64,000 nt of DNA from contig JAXLYI010000016.1 in assembly GCA_046351555.1 (NCBI GenBank), forward strand, positions 1-64,000, in the 5' to 3' direction. The position numbers were made by a program, and so were the translations under genes. The first letter of the stretch is position 1. Each line of letters opens with the position of its first letter. Source of the DNA: CAISKJ01 sp046351555. GTDB taxonomy: Bacteria > Myxococcota_A > Polyangia > Polyangiales > Ga0077539. This document shows positions 8,186 through 17,863 of the stretch, one piece after another. The notes below the pieces were generated by a model. That model was not told the DNA's origin. It was given only the letters and a program-made list of their open reading frames with translations, and did not search any database.

Positions 8186-10231
8186 TCAGTTGAGCAACCC
8201 GGTCGGCGCTTCGTGCAGCACCGACGGGAGCCGCACCGCGGGCGCCGCGTCACCCGGCGCGGGCGCAGCCGGCGGCGCGGTGGGCGCAGCGGGCGCGGCG
8301 GGCGCCTGCACCGCCGGCGCTTCGACGCGGATGAACGCCGAGTCGAGGAACGACATCTTCCCCAGCTCGCGCCACCGCCCGCTCGCGCGCAGCGCGTCGG
8401 CGAGGTAGTCGGCCTGGCGCGTCGTCACCCAGCGCGCGTGCCGCCGGTCGAGCTCGGCGAGAAACTGCTCGGCCGACATGTCGCGCCAGTACTCCACGCG
8501 GTTGGAGTACTGGTCGTTCCAGTTGGAGCCGATGAAGGTCATCGGGGCGGTGAAGACGGTGAGCGCGCCGCGCAGCTCGGTCTCGCGCGCCCACGCGACC
8601 TGCTCCTCGGCGGCCCACTCCAGGTGCCGCACCGTGGCGCGCTGGAGCGTCGGCATCGCGAGCATCTCCCAGGTCTTCTTCGGGCCCGGCGTGAGCCCAG
8701 GGTCCGACCAGAAGAGGTACACGAGGTTGGCGAACACCGTCGCCGCCATCACGCCCTCGGCGAAGCGCCGCCACCCGTGCACCTCCGTCACCCAGGCCGC
8801 GCCGATGACCACCGCGGCGAGCAGGTGGAGGTTGTAGCGGGCCTGCCAGATCGCGGGCGAGTACACCGCGCACCCGACGAAGTAGAGCGAGAAGAGCCCG
8901 AAGGCCACCGAACCCGCGCGCGGCCGGGTGAAGCCGTAGTGCCCCCAGGCGAGCGCGCGCAGGAGGTTGAGCGCGCCGAGCGCCGCCGCGAGGCAGGCCA
9001 GCGGGATGAGCAGGAAGGGCGTCGCGATGCCGTACCCGAAGACGCGCGTGTCGCAGTAGTCGTAGCCGGGGCGGAAGACGCCGACCATGTTGTTCCACAC
9101 GGTCTCGAGGGGCTGGAGCTGCTCCTCGGCGGCCTCCGACGCGAGCTGGATGCCGGGGAAGTGGATGCCGAGCCGCGGAGACTCGAAACCCCAGGGCCAC
9201 ATCGGGCTGTGGTAGACGACGTAGTTGCGGAGGTAGATCACGAGGCCGAGCGACATCACGATCGCGAGGCCGCCGAGCGTGACGCCCACCGCCTGCCCGA
9301 CGCGCCCGCGGGCCCGCAGGAAGATCAGCACCACCGCCACCACCATCAGCGGCGGCGTCCAGGCGATGTTCATCGTCTTGGCGCCGATCATCAGCGCGCC
9401 GGCCACCGCGGCGAGCCACCCATCACGCACGCGGAAGCCAGGACGCGCGCAGAACCACAGCGCCGCGAGGTCGAACGCGCCCACCTGCATGTCGATGTAC
9501 GTGCTTCGAAGCAGCAGCACCGCGCCCGGCATGAGGAAGGTCGCGCAGGCCCACCCCACGGCGCGCGCGGGCGACGCCCCGAAGCGCTTCGCCAGCAGGT
9601 ACACGCCGAGGAGAAACGCCGGCGACGCGAGCGTGTTGGGGAGCTCGATGAGCCTTCGGTCGACGAAGGCCACCAGCCACAGCGCCGTCATCTCGCAGTG
9701 CCGCGGCAGCCCGTTGATCGCCTCGTAGAAGACCACGCGTGGCACCGGCGCCGGGCGGAAGCCGTGGTTCTGCAGGGCGTAGCCGATCATCGGCTCGTGG
9801 TAGCCCATGCCGTCCCAGCTATCCGACTGGCCCACCCACGTCGCGATCACCGACCAGAAGATGATCGCGAGGGTGGCGGCGAGGCCGACGAAGGCGAAGC
9901 TCCGCGCGCGCCACGCGAGGCGAAGGCCGTCGGCGGGGAGCGCGGCCATGTCGCCGAGGTCGCGCCAGGTGTCGCGCCAGTGGGCGAGCGGCGCGCGCCC
10001 CCACGACGAGAGCACGAAGGTGAGCGCGAAGACGGCGAAGCTCGCGGCGCCGAGGGTGGGGCGGTAGAGGTGATTGGTGAGCCCGAGCGCGTACACGGGG
10101 ACGAGCACGAGCGCGTTGGCGACGATGAGCGTCCCGAGCGCGCGCTCGGCGCGGCCGGGGAGCTCGACGCGGTGGACCACGCCGGCGGCGGCGACGAGCG
10201 CGAGGAGCGAGAGGAGGACGAGGGCGATCAT
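8186..10231 (-). CDS. Multi-spanning membrane protein, GT-C / glycosyltransferase-39-like
   Basis: A 681-residue protein with about a dozen hydrophobic helices up to residue ~520. An early loop holds WVGQSDSWDGMGYHEPMIGY, placing Asp and His residues after the third helix cluster as in GT-C enzymes that use lipid-linked sugars. The C-terminal ~150 residues are a soluble domain ending in an Ala/Pro-rich tail. Probable role: sugar transfer to a surface glycan or protein in the inner membrane; donor and acceptor unknown. It is divergent from the discoidin-like gene (119 bp apart) and is followed closely by the DUF429/Rpn chimera. Confidence 0.65.
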   Translation of the reverse strand: MIALVLLSLLALVAAAGVVHRVELPGRAERALGTLIVANALVLVPVYALGLTNHLYRPTLGAASFAVFALTFVLSSWGRAPLAHWRDTWRDLGDMAALPADGLRLAWRARSFAFVGLAATLAIIFWSVIATWVGQSDSWDGMGYHEPMIGYALQNHGFRPAPVPRVVFYEAINGLPRHCEMTALWLVAFVDRRLIELPNTLASPAFLLGVYLLAKRFGASPARAVGWACATFLMPGAVLLLRSTYIDMQVGAFDLAALWFCARPGFRVRDGWLAAVAGALMIGAKTMNIAWTPPLMVVAVVLIFLRARGRVGQAVGVTLGGLAIVMSLGLVIYLRNYVVYHSPMWPWGFESPRLGIHFPGIQLASEAAEEQLQPLETVWNNMVGVFRPGYDYCDTRVFGYGIATPFLLIPLACLAAALGALNLLRALAWGHYGFTRPRAGSVAFGLFSLYFVGCAVYSPAIWQARYNLHLLAAVVIGAAWVTEVHGWRRFAEGVMAATVFANLVYLFWSDPGLTPGPKKTWEMLAMPTLQRATVRHLEWAAEEQVAWARETELRGALTVFTAPMTFIGSNWNDQYSNRVEYWRDMSAEQFLAELDRRHARWVTTRQADYLADALRASGRWRELGKMSFLDSAFIRVEAPAVQAPAAPAAPTAPPAAPAPGDAAPAVRLPSVLHEAPTGLLN

Positions 10232-10350
10232 GCGTGGGGGCTGCGGGCCGTGGCCGTGGGGGCGGCGCGCGTTCTACCAGAAGGCTCCGCGCGGCCTCTA
10301 CCCCCTCCCGGTCGCGCGGGCGTTCATGGTAGGAGTCGCCCGCCGTCGCC

Positions 10351-11271
10351 GTGTGGAACGCCCTCGCTGAATACTTCCTCCTCCGCCGCGCCGAGGCCGC
10401 GGGCGCCGCGCTCGGCCCCGACGCCCTGCGCCGCGGGCGCGCGCACCTGCTCCTCGCCCGCCAGAAGGCCTTCGCCGCCGACACCCTCTGGAACCACGAG
10501 CAGCGCGCCGAGGCCCTCGCCCTCCTCCGCGACGCCCTCGACGAGTCCGTCGCCGCCGCGAAGGTGGCCCACGGCGCCGCCTGGGCCGAGGCCCTCAAAA
10601 CCACGGGGGAGCCCGCCGCGGACGTCGACGCTGCGGCCTCGCTCCACGCGGAGCTCCGTGGCGAGGAGCTCCCCCGCTTCGACGCGCAGGTGGCGCCGGC
10701 CTTCGAGGCGCGCCGCGAAGAACTCTCCTACGCGCTCGAAGCCCTCGACCGCGCGCTGGCCCCGACGCTCTCGTCGCAGGACGACCTCCGCTCGCTTCGC
10801 CAGGCGCGCGTGGGCTTCCTCGCGGTGGTGCTGGTGGCGACGGCCGCGGTGGGCCTGCGCGCGCGCCTCGGGATGCGCCCCGCGGCGGTGGCGTCGTCCT
10901 TCCTGTCGACGCCTCCGGGGTTCCCGCCGGCGAAGGCCGTCGACAACGACCCGGTGACCGAGTGGATCCTCCCGCTCGGCGTGCCGGGCTGGATCGACGT
11001 CCACCTCGACCGGCCGCGGGCGATCCGCGCGGTGCGCGTGCTCAACGCGCACAACCGCACGCACAACGACCTCGCGACGCGCGACTACCGCATCGAGGCC
11101 TTCGCCGGGGGCCGGCTGGTGGGCGCGGCGCAGGGGGTGTTCTCGGGCATCTCCCCGTCGGGCACGTGGGCGCGGCACGCGATTGCGGCGAGCGGCGTGA
11201 CGCGCGTGCGGGTGTGGGTCGACACCTTCCACGGCGCGGCGGGCGGCCTCGGCGAGATCGTCGTCGAGTAG
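10351..11271 (+). CDS. Single-pass membrane protein with C-terminal discoidin (F5/8 type C)-like domain
   Basis: A 306-residue protein with a GTG start. Residues 1-145 are helical and rich in Ala/Glu/Arg. Residues 152-170 form one membrane helix (VGFLAVVLVATAAVGLRA). Residues ~185-306 look like a galactose-binding/discoidin jelly roll: AKAVDNDPVTEWILP, GWIDVHLDRPRAIRAVRVLN and a final VRVWVDTFHGAAGGLGEIVV. This domain usually binds sugar or lipid. Lying between a GT-C-like gene and a sulfatase-like gene, it suggests binding or tethering of a cell-surface glycan. Substrate unknown. Confidence 0.7.
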   Translation: MWNALAEYFLLRRAEAAGAALGPDALRRGRAHLLLARQKAFAADTLWNHEQRAEALALLRDALDESVAAAKVAHGAAWAEALKTTGEPAADVDAAASLHAELRGEELPRFDAQVAPAFEARREELSYALEALDRALAPTLSSQDDLRSLRQARVGFLAVVLVATAAVGLRARLGMRPAAVASSFLSTPPGFPPAKAVDNDPVTEWILPLGVPGWIDVHLDRPRAIRAVRVLNAHNRTHNDLATRDYRIEAFAGGRLVGAAQGVFSGISPSGTWARHAIAASGVTRVRVWVDTFHGAAGGLGEIVVE

Positions 11272-11275
11272 CGCG

Positions 11276-13969
11276 CTACGTCCCGGCCGGGACGATCTCC
11301 AGCGACCCCAGCTCCACGGTCTTGTCGGGCCGCCCGTTGCGCGACGGCGTGAGCCGCGAGCCGGGCTCGTCGGAGTCCGCGTGGAAGCGCACGAAGAACC
11401 GCGCCGCCCGCACCTCGCGTTCGACCACCAGCACCACGTCGTCGCGGAGGATCTCGCCCGGCGCCCACTGCGTCGTCGGGTAGCGCCCCTGGATGGGCTG
11501 GTGTCGCGCGCGGAGCGTCGGCCACACACCACCACCGTCCTCCGCGGCGAAGGTCACGTCCATCGAGAAGGGCGTCTCCGTCCGCTGCAACACCCGGTAA
11601 TACAACGTCAGCCGGAACGTCCCGCCCACCGCCACCCGCGCCTCGGGCATGTCGTAGCCGAGCAGTTCGAACACCTCGCCGAAGCGAATCCGGGTCGGGT
11701 GCTGCGGCTTCGGCGCGGTGTGGAGTCGGGCGGCCTCGATGATGTTCTGCGAGCGGTTGGCGGTGGTCCCCTCGACCCATCCGGTGAGCCGGTCGCGGAG
11801 CGAGCGGGCGACGGAGGGGCGGGCGTCGAAGAGGTTCACCACCTCGCGCGGGTCGCGGGCGAGGTCGAAGAGCTCCCACGTGCCGTTGCGCATGTCCCAC
11901 AGCAGCTTGAAGGGCGGGGCGATGAGCGCGCGCTGCTCCGCGGGGTACACGCCGTCGGGCGTCACCTCGGCGTAGAGGTGCGAGCGCCACGCGCCGCCCA
12001 CGTACGGCACGCGCGCGTCGAGCAGCGGCGGCACGAGGCTCCGCGCGGGCGTCGGCTGCGCGAGCGTGAGGCCCGCGAGGTTGAGCATCGTCGGGTGGAG
12101 GTCCATCAGCGACGCGAGGGACGCGCGCGGGCCGGGCTCGATGCCGGGGCCCCGCACCAGCAGCGGAACGCGCACGGCCTCCTCGTGGAGGTCGAACGAG
12201 TGGTGGAAGACGCCGTGCTCGCCGAAGGCCTCGCCGTGGTCGCCGATCACCATCACCACCACGGGGCGCGTCGGGTTGCGCGATTGCAGCGCGTCGACGG
12301 CGTCGAGCACGCGGCGGGCGGCCTGGTCGGCGCGGGCGATCTCCTCGTCGTAGCGGTCCATCGGCGCGTGGCCGAAGTCCCGTGGCTCAGTGTGGTCGCG
12401 GTAGGGCTCGTGGGGCTCCATGATGTGGGCCCAGAGGAAGAAGGGCTGCGGCGACGAGGCGCGCGCGTCGAGCCAGCGGACGACGCCCTCCACCTCGACG
12501 TTGACGTCGTCCTTGTAGCCCGTCTGCGGCGACTCGTGCGACTCCTCGAAGCCCTGGAAGAAGCCCGGCGTCCGCCCGAAATAGTTGCCGTTGTTGAACA
12601 TCGCCGTGGCGTAGCCCGCGTCGTGGAGGATCTCCGCGAGGGTGACGTTCGAGGGCTCGAGGGCGGGGTACTGGTGGTCGCTGCCCCACTCGATCTGCGA
12701 GGCGTAGCGGCCCGTCCAGACGCTGCCGAACGAGCGCAGCGAGCGCGGCGAGGCGGTGTACGCGTGGGTGAAGCGGGCGGCCGTGGCGGCGAAGCGGTCG
12801 AGCTCTGGGGTGGTGGGCCGGCGGTAGCCGTAGCAGCCCATGTGGTCGGGCCGCATCGCGTCGATGGACAGAAGCACGAACGACGCGCGCTCGCCGCGGT
12901 ACACCGCCGGCGGGTCGGCGAACTTCCCGTCGCCGTCCTCGCTGCGGGTGACGGCGTCGTGGCCCGAGCAGTTCTCGTCGACGCCGTTGCCGGGGCGGTC
13001 CCACGCGCCGGGGTGGACGCGCGCGTCGCGGTCGTTGCAGTCGCCGCCGTTGAAGACGGCGCTGTACCCGTCGCGGTCGAGGTCGACGACGCGCTGGAGC
13101 CCGCGCGCCAGGTGGCGGGCCACCACGCTGCGGGTGAACACCGTCGTCGCCACCGTCTGCCGCGCGCCAAACGTGAACGCCGAGAGCGCGAAGCACGCGA
13201 CGGAGAAGGCCGCGAGGGCGGCGATCCAGCGGCGGGCGAGCGCGCGGCCCCGGCGGACGCGCCACGCGGCGAGCGCGGCGAGCGCGACGAGGTTGCCGAC
13301 GAGCAGCGCGAGCTCGACGGCCCCGGCGCCCCAGTCGAGCGCGTGCATCCACGACCAGTTGATGACGCAGAACCGGATGGACTGCGCGACGACCGCGACG
13401 AGCCCGACGGAGGCCACCGCGCCGAGCGACGCGAAGCGCCCGAGCGCGCGCATCAGCCGCGCGAGCAGCGGCGCGAGGAGCACCACGACCACGCCCGCGA
13501 GCCCGAGTCCCGCGACGACGGAGAGCATCGCCGCGAGGGCCATGAGCCCCTGCGCGTGGAAGCGCGTGACCGCGAAGAGCGTCACCGGGAAGACGGGGCC
13601 CACCACGATCGCGACGGCGAGGAAGGCGCTCACCAGCGCGTGCGCGGCGACCGGGTCGGGCACGAACCACCGGCGCGGGCCCGCGACGACCCACGCGCCG
13701 AAGCGTCGCAGGAGCGGGATGGAGCGCCCGGTGGCGAGCAGTGCCTCGCCGAAGAGCCCCCAGACGAAGCCCACGGTGAGCAGGATGGCGACCGAGTGGA
13801 GCACCACGAGCGGCTGGACGAGCGCCGGCATCGCGCCGCGGGGGAGGCGCGCAATGGCGACGCAGCCGTCTGCGACGCCGACCGCGGCGAAGGCGGCGAC
13901 GCCCGCGAGGACGCCGACCCCGCGCGTCGCGGGGGGATCGGTGGGGGAGCGCTCGTCCGAGGGGCTCAA
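11276..13969 (-). CDS. Membrane-anchored sulfatase/alkaline-phosphatase-superfamily enzyme with embedded Stigma/MopE-type metal-binding motif
   Basis: An 897-residue protein; the best start is a TTG at 13969. Residues 20-265 hold about six to seven membrane helices. Residues 295-340 (DLDRDGYSAVFNGGDCNDRD, then NGVDENCSG) match the DxDGDG/DCND motif of the MopE/Stigma_1 putative metal-binding family. Residues 363-720 are the catalytic fold: LLSIDAMRPDHMGCYGY (metal site), YTASPRSLRSFGSVWTGRY, and VIGDHGEAFGEHG (metal site). The usual formylglycine motif Cys/Ser-x-Pro-x-Arg is not present at the expected place, so it may act as a phosphotransferase or phosphodiesterase with Thr or Ser as nucleophile rather than as a sulfatase. 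Residues ~770-897 form a beta-rich accessory domain. The active site probably faces the periplasm and acts on a surface glycan. Confidence 0.75.
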   Translation of the reverse strand: MSPSDERSPTDPPATRGVGVLAGVAAFAAVGVADGCVAIARLPRGAMPALVQPLVVLHSVAILLTVGFVWGLFGEALLATGRSIPLLRRFGAWVVAGPRRWFVPDPVAAHALVSAFLAVAIVVGPVFPVTLFAVTRFHAQGLMALAAMLSVVAGLGLAGVVVVLLAPLLARLMRALGRFASLGAVASVGLVAVVAQSIRFCVINWSWMHALDWGAGAVELALLVGNLVALAALAAWRVRRGRALARRWIAALAAFSVACFALSAFTFGARQTVATTVFTRSVVARHLARGLQRVVDLDRDGYSAVFNGGDCNDRDARVHPGAWDRPGNGVDENCSGHDAVTRSEDGDGKFADPPAVYRGERASFVLLSIDAMRPDHMGCYGYRRPTTPELDRFAATAARFTHAYTASPRSLRSFGSVWTGRYASQIEWGSDHQYPALEPSNVTLAEILHDAGYATAMFNNGNYFGRTPGFFQGFEESHESPQTGYKDDVNVEVEGVVRWLDARASSPQPFFLWAHIMEPHEPYRDHTEPRDFGHAPMDRYDEEIARADQAARRVLDAVDALQSRNPTRPVVVMVIGDHGEAFGEHGVFHHSFDLHEEAVRVPLLVRGPGIEPGPRASLASLMDLHPTMLNLAGLTLAQPTPARSLVPPLLDARVPYVGGAWRSHLYAEVTPDGVYPAEQRALIAPPFKLLWDMRNGTWELFDLARDPREVVNLFDARPSVARSLRDRLTGWVEGTTANRSQNIIEAARLHTAPKPQHPTRIRFGEVFELLGYDMPEARVAVGGTFRLTLYYRVLQRTETPFSMDVTFAAEDGGGVWPTLRARHQPIQGRYPTTQWAPGEILRDDVVLVVEREVRAARFFVRFHADSDEPGSRLTPSRNGRPDKTVELGSLEIVPAGT

Positions 13970-14050
13970 CGAAGGGGGCCGGGAACATAGCGGAAACGAG
14001 CGCGTGACGGAACTTCGCGCGGCGTCCTACCCTCCCGCGCCACCCGCGCG

Positions 14051-14821
14051 ATGATCGGACCGAAGGACTCCATCCCCGCCGCCCGCTGGGCCGAGAAGCT
14101 CCGCGAGCCCTTCGCGCTCCGTGAAGGCGACGGCTTCCTCTACCGCCCGCCCGCCCGGCGCGGGGCCACCGCCTCGCTCGCGTGGATCTTCGACCGCGAC
14201 CCCGACGCCGCGCTCCGTCGCGCCTGCGACCGCGCCGAGGCCGACGGCGCCGCGACGCTCTACGTGGGCGGGCCCCCGGGCAACTACCTCGTGAGCGGCG
14301 CCGACGAGCGCGACGCGCCGTGGTTTCGCGCGCGCGGCTTCGCGGAAGGCAGCGCGCACGTCGACCTCGTGGTGGACGCTCGCGCGGCGCGCCCCGATGC
14401 CCGCGTGGTACGACCCGAGGACGTCGACGGTGCGCTCGCGTGGGTCGAGCTGGGCTTCGGCGTTCACTGGCGGGCGGAGGCGGCGCGGGCGGCGTCGCGC
14501 GATGGGCTGTGGGTCACGCGCGATGACGAGGGCGTGGCGGGCTTCGTCGCGATCGGGGGCAACAACGCCGACGCGGGGACGTTCGGGCCGGTGGGGGTGG
14601 CGCCGCGCGCGCGGGGGAGGGGGCTCGGCGAGGCGTTGACGGGGACCGCCCTCCACGCGCTCGCGGCGGAGGGCTTCGCGGAGGTGACGGTGCCGTGGGT
14701 GGAGGCGGGGACGGCGCGCTTCTACGCGCGCGTCGCGACGGTGCTGCGCGAGGTGCGGCGCGTGCGGCTGGCGCGGCGCTTCCCGGCGAACGAGCGCAGG
14801 GAGGGCGGGGCGATCGCGTGA
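14051..14821 (+). CDS. GNAT-family N-acetyltransferase
   Basis: A 256-residue protein. The C-terminal half carries the GNAT acetyl-CoA signature: GFVAIGGNNADAGTFGPVGV, then PRARGRGLGEAL as the pyrophosphate-binding loop, then a helix and a Tyr-containing strand (ARFYARV). The N-terminal half is a second, weaker GNAT-like lobe. It is divergent from the sulfatase-like gene. The acceptor cannot be predicted from sequence. Confidence 0.85.
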   Translation: MIGPKDSIPAARWAEKLREPFALREGDGFLYRPPARRGATASLAWIFDRDPDAALRRACDRAEADGAATLYVGGPPGNYLVSGADERDAPWFRARGFAEGSAHVDLVVDARAARPDARVVRPEDVDGALAWVELGFGVHWRAEAARAASRDGLWVTRDDEGVAGFVAIGGNNADAGTFGPVGVAPRARGRGLGEALTGTALHALAAEGFAEVTVPWVEAGTARFYARVATVLREVRRVRLARRFPANERREGGAIA

Positions 14822-14840
14822 GGGGGTGCGCTGTGGCCCC

Positions 14841-16313
14841 TCACGAGTGCTCGACCCACGGGGGCTCGCGCCCCGCGAGCACGTGGAGCGCGTCGCTCCC
14901 CGCCATCAGCCCCTTCAGCTCCGTCGCCGGGACGTGCGCCAGCACCGCCCGCACCCCCGCGGGGTCGCCGGCGCGCGCGTAGAGGGACGCGAGCCGCGAC
15001 GCGACCTGCGGCTTGTAGTGCTTCGAAGTGCACTTGCGGAGCGCGGCGAACGACGGCGCCCACGCGTCCCCATCCGCCGCGCTGTTCCCGATCTTCTGGA
15101 GCGCGAAGTTGCGCGTCCACCCCTGGTCCGTCTTCGGCAGCGCGTCGGCGCCCGCCACCGCCTCGTCGACGAGCGCGGCGCCCGCCGCGTCGCCTGCCGC
15201 CACGCGCGCGAGGCCCACGTCCGCCAGCGCCTCCCAGCCGTCGCGCCCCGGGAGCGTTCGCGCCAGCGCCTCCTGCGCCGCCGCCAGCGCCTGCGCCCCG
15301 GCCGCGTCGCGCGCTCGCCACACCCGCAGCGGCCGCGCGAGCTCGTCGAAGGCGAACGGGCGCAGCTCGCCCCCCGCGATCCGCGCCCGCTCCGCCGCGG
15401 CCGCGGCGCCGTCGCCGAGCACCTCGTACGCGTTCGCGACGTCGTTGCTGCCGCGCTCCTCGACGCCCGCCACGCGCCCGAGGAGCGCGCGGGCCAGCGC
15501 CGCGTCGCCCACCTCCGCCGCGACGAGCGCCAGCCGCGCCGCCGCGGCCGCCGCGTGCCCCGTGTCCGCGAGCCACTTCAGCGTCTCGTGGAGCGTGGCC
15601 CCGCGCCCGGCGCGGATGGCGTCCTCGCCTCCCCGCAGCGCGCCGGCGTAGAGGACGTGGGGATGCGCGCCGCGCAGGGCCTCGCGGAACCGACCGATCG
15701 CGGCGAGGTCGCCCGCGGCGGTCGCGAGGGCCACCCCACGCGTCGCAGCCTTCTCGATGTCGAAGGCGATGTCGAAGGTCGGGCGCGCCGCGAGGGCGGC
15801 GGCGAGGCGGTCGAGGCGGCCGTGCTCGGCCAGCGCGAGCATCCAGTGGGACCACGGCTGCGTCGGGTTGATGCGGTCGCGCTCCGCGCACGCCTCCGCC
15901 TCGTCGAGGGCGCGCGCGACGCCGTCCTGGTCGCCGAGCGCCGCCGACGCGCGGGCCACCGCGCACCACGCCACCGTGCCGGCCTCGCCGTCGACGTCGT
16001 GGCGCCCGATGTCGGCCACCGCCTCCGCCCTCGCCGCCGCCGCGGCCCCGGCCTCGCCGCGCCGCGCGAGCCCCGCCGCGAGGAGCCCCTTCGCGCGCGT
16101 CTCCGCGTGGGTCGCGTGGAGCGTCATCGGCAGCAGGCTCCGCGCCGCCGCCTCGCCGAGGAGCTCGGCCACCGCCCCCGCCGTCACCGCGAGCACCGTC
16201 GAGCACCAGTGGCTCGACCCCGACAGCGCTTCGACGCGGGACGTGAGCTCGTCGAACACGGTGGCCGCGGTGCCGGGGCCGTTCGCGCCGGGCGCCTTGG
16301 GGGGCTTCGCCAT
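14841..16313 (-). CDS. Hypothetical alpha-helical repeat protein (TPR/SEL1-like)
   Basis: A 490-residue soluble protein made of repeated Ala-rich helix pairs (ALGDQDGVARALDEAEACAE, AAEVGDAALARALLGRVAGV and similar). There is no signal peptide or membrane segment. The ATG at 16313 has GAGAGG a few bases upstream and lies 12 bp after the catalase-like gene, so the two form an operon. It is probably a scaffold; I do not recognise a specific family. Confidence 0.65.
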   Translation of the reverse strand: MAKPPKAPGANGPGTAATVFDELTSRVEALSGSSHWCSTVLAVTAGAVAELLGEAAARSLLPMTLHATHAETRAKGLLAAGLARRGEAGAAAAARAEAVADIGRHDVDGEAGTVAWCAVARASAALGDQDGVARALDEAEACAERDRINPTQPWSHWMLALAEHGRLDRLAAALAARPTFDIAFDIEKAATRGVALATAAGDLAAIGRFREALRGAHPHVLYAGALRGGEDAIRAGRGATLHETLKWLADTGHAAAAAARLALVAAEVGDAALARALLGRVAGVEERGSNDVANAYEVLGDGAAAAAERARIAGGELRPFAFDELARPLRVWRARDAAGAQALAAAQEALARTLPGRDGWEALADVGLARVAAGDAAGAALVDEAVAGADALPKTDQGWTRNFALQKIGNSAADGDAWAPSFAALRKCTSKHYKPQVASRLASLYARAGDPAGVRAVLAHVPATELKGLMAGSDALHVLAGREPPWVEHS

Positions 16314-16325
16314 GGGAGGTTCCTC

Positions 16326-17330
16326 TCAGGGCTCCGCCGCGGCGCCGCGCGCGATGACGCTGTGCTTGTAGGCGTGCTTGCGCGCCCGCATCGTCGCGCC
16401 GATCGGGCGGAGGTCGTCGGTGGCGTGCCACGGGTCGAACGACAGGGCCTCGATGCGCTCGGCGGCGGCGCGCCCCTCGGGCCCGTCGAGGTCGACGCGG
16501 GGGATGGTGAGGGTGGCGAGGTCGACCCAGGGGGCGCGGGCCTCGGGCCACTCGACCGACAGGTCTTCGATGGGCGTGGTGGCCTCGTCGACGAAGAGCT
16601 GCGCGCGGAAGGTGTACGTGAGGTCGCCCCCGCGGAGGCGGGCCGCGAGGTCGTCTCGGTGGAGCGCGCCGCCCTTGCCGCGCACGTCGCCGCCGGGGCC
16701 GGTGGGGGCGACGGAGTACTTCGCGGCGAAGGGGCCGAACTTCGTCGGCGCGGCGGAGAAGAAGCGCGCGCTGGCCAGGGTGCGGGGCTGCGGGAGCCGC
16801 GCGAGCGTCGCGATGAGCCCGAGCGCGCGGCCCACCCCCAGCGCGCTGATGAGCCGCGGCAGGACGCGCAACGGCCCGCCCGCGTCGGCGCGCACGAAGG
16901 CCATGAACTCGTCCACCGTGCGGAAGGCGAGGACGGGGGTCGTGATGAGGAGGAAGTCCTGCGTGGTGGCCCCCTCCAGGCCGGGGATGAGCTTGGGCCC
17001 GGGCACGCCGAGCACCTTGATGGCCAGGCCGCGGAGGTCGGGCGCGCGGTCGGACTGGCGTCGGCCGACGCCGTTGGAGAAGCGGACGTACGCGCGGAGC
17101 GGGCCGGGCGTGGCGAAGAGCGAGACGCGCAGCTCCTCGGGCACCGTCGGGAGCACGGTGAACGTCGCCTCGGCGCAGACGTGGGCCTTGGTGTGGAGCG
17201 CGCGGCCCTGGGCGTCGCCGCCCGCCGCGGCGCGCCGGAGGGCGACGAGCTCCTGGCCGTAGCGGTCGAAGCGTTCGTCTTCGTCGGGGGCGAGGGTCTC
17301 GCGCCACTGCGTGCGGGGGTCGGTGGTCAT
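16326..17330 (-). CDS. Catalase-like heme-binding protein
   Basis: A 334-residue protein starting at the ATG at 17330; the reading frame continues upstream but loses coding character there. It keeps catalase-superfamily landmarks: RALHTKAHVCAEATFTV around the distal His, VRFSNGVGRRQSDRAPDLRG, then AIKVLG. At ~330 residues it is shorter than monofunctional catalases (about 480 or more) and belongs with the short catalase-related group found with lipoxygenases or as stand-alone peroxidases. It probably handles peroxides or lipid hydroperoxides. Cotranscribed with the helical-repeat gene 12 bp downstream. Confidence 0.75.
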   Translation of the reverse strand: MTTDPRTQWRETLAPDEDERFDRYGQELVALRRAAAGGDAQGRALHTKAHVCAEATFTVLPTVPEELRVSLFATPGPLRAYVRFSNGVGRRQSDRAPDLRGLAIKVLGVPGPKLIPGLEGATTQDFLLITTPVLAFRTVDEFMAFVRADAGGPLRVLPRLISALGVGRALGLIATLARLPQPRTLASARFFSAAPTKFGPFAAKYSVAPTGPGGDVRGKGGALHRDDLAARLRGGDLTYTFRAQLFVDEATTPIEDLSVEWPEARAPWVDLATLTIPRVDLDGPEGRAAAERIEALSFDPWHATDDLRPIGATMRARKHAYKHSVIARGAAAEP

Positions 17331-17478
17331 GACGGCGCGCGACGATACACGGCCGCGCGCCGGGGGAGGAGGGCGCTTCGTGCCGCTGTAGGCCGCCTGG
17401 AGCGACACCCGCACCGGCCGGCCACAGATGTACCTCGCGCGCGGACGACTCCCGTAGCCCTGCGACCCCACGCTCACT

Positions 17479-17835
17479 GTGACGCCCCCCGGCGAGGACG
17501 CCCCGCGCAACGTCCAGTGCCGCGGGACGTGCTTCCAGGTGGGCGCCGCCGAGCGCACGCAGGGGCTCTGCGGGAGCCTCCTCGACCTCGCCCGTTCCCC
17601 GCGGTGCCCCGACGACCCCGACCGCATGAACCCGCTCTCCCCCTCAGCCGGCGACGACCAGGCGGTGTGCGTGTTCCGCAGTTGCGCGACCAGCGCGGAC
17701 TGCGCGGGGCCGCTGCGGTGCGTGTTCCCGGAGCGGGGCGGCGTCCCCGACATGACGGGCGCGCGGCGGTGCAGCTTCCCCACGCGCGCGCAGCCCGACG
17801 GGCTCGCCGACGCGGGCGTCCCGCGCGACGCGTGA
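17479..17835 (+). pseudogene. Cys-rich secreted-type protein remnant with in-frame amber codons upstream
   Basis: From a GTG at 17479 an open frame of 118 codons has coding texture and paired cysteines (VQCRGTCFQVG, VCVFRSCATSADCAGPLRC), as in extracellular myxobacterial proteins, and it ends in DGLADAGVPRDA. The same frame keeps coding character upstream (AAWSDTRTGRPQMYLARGRL) but contains TAG at 17389-17391 and 17455-17457. Both could derive from CAG by one transition. No signal peptide is found in frame. This looks like the 3' part of a decayed gene, although a short real protein from 17479 cannot be excluded. Confidence 0.45.
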
Positions 17836-17863
17836 TCGCGCGATCGCTGTCCGAGGGGGATCG

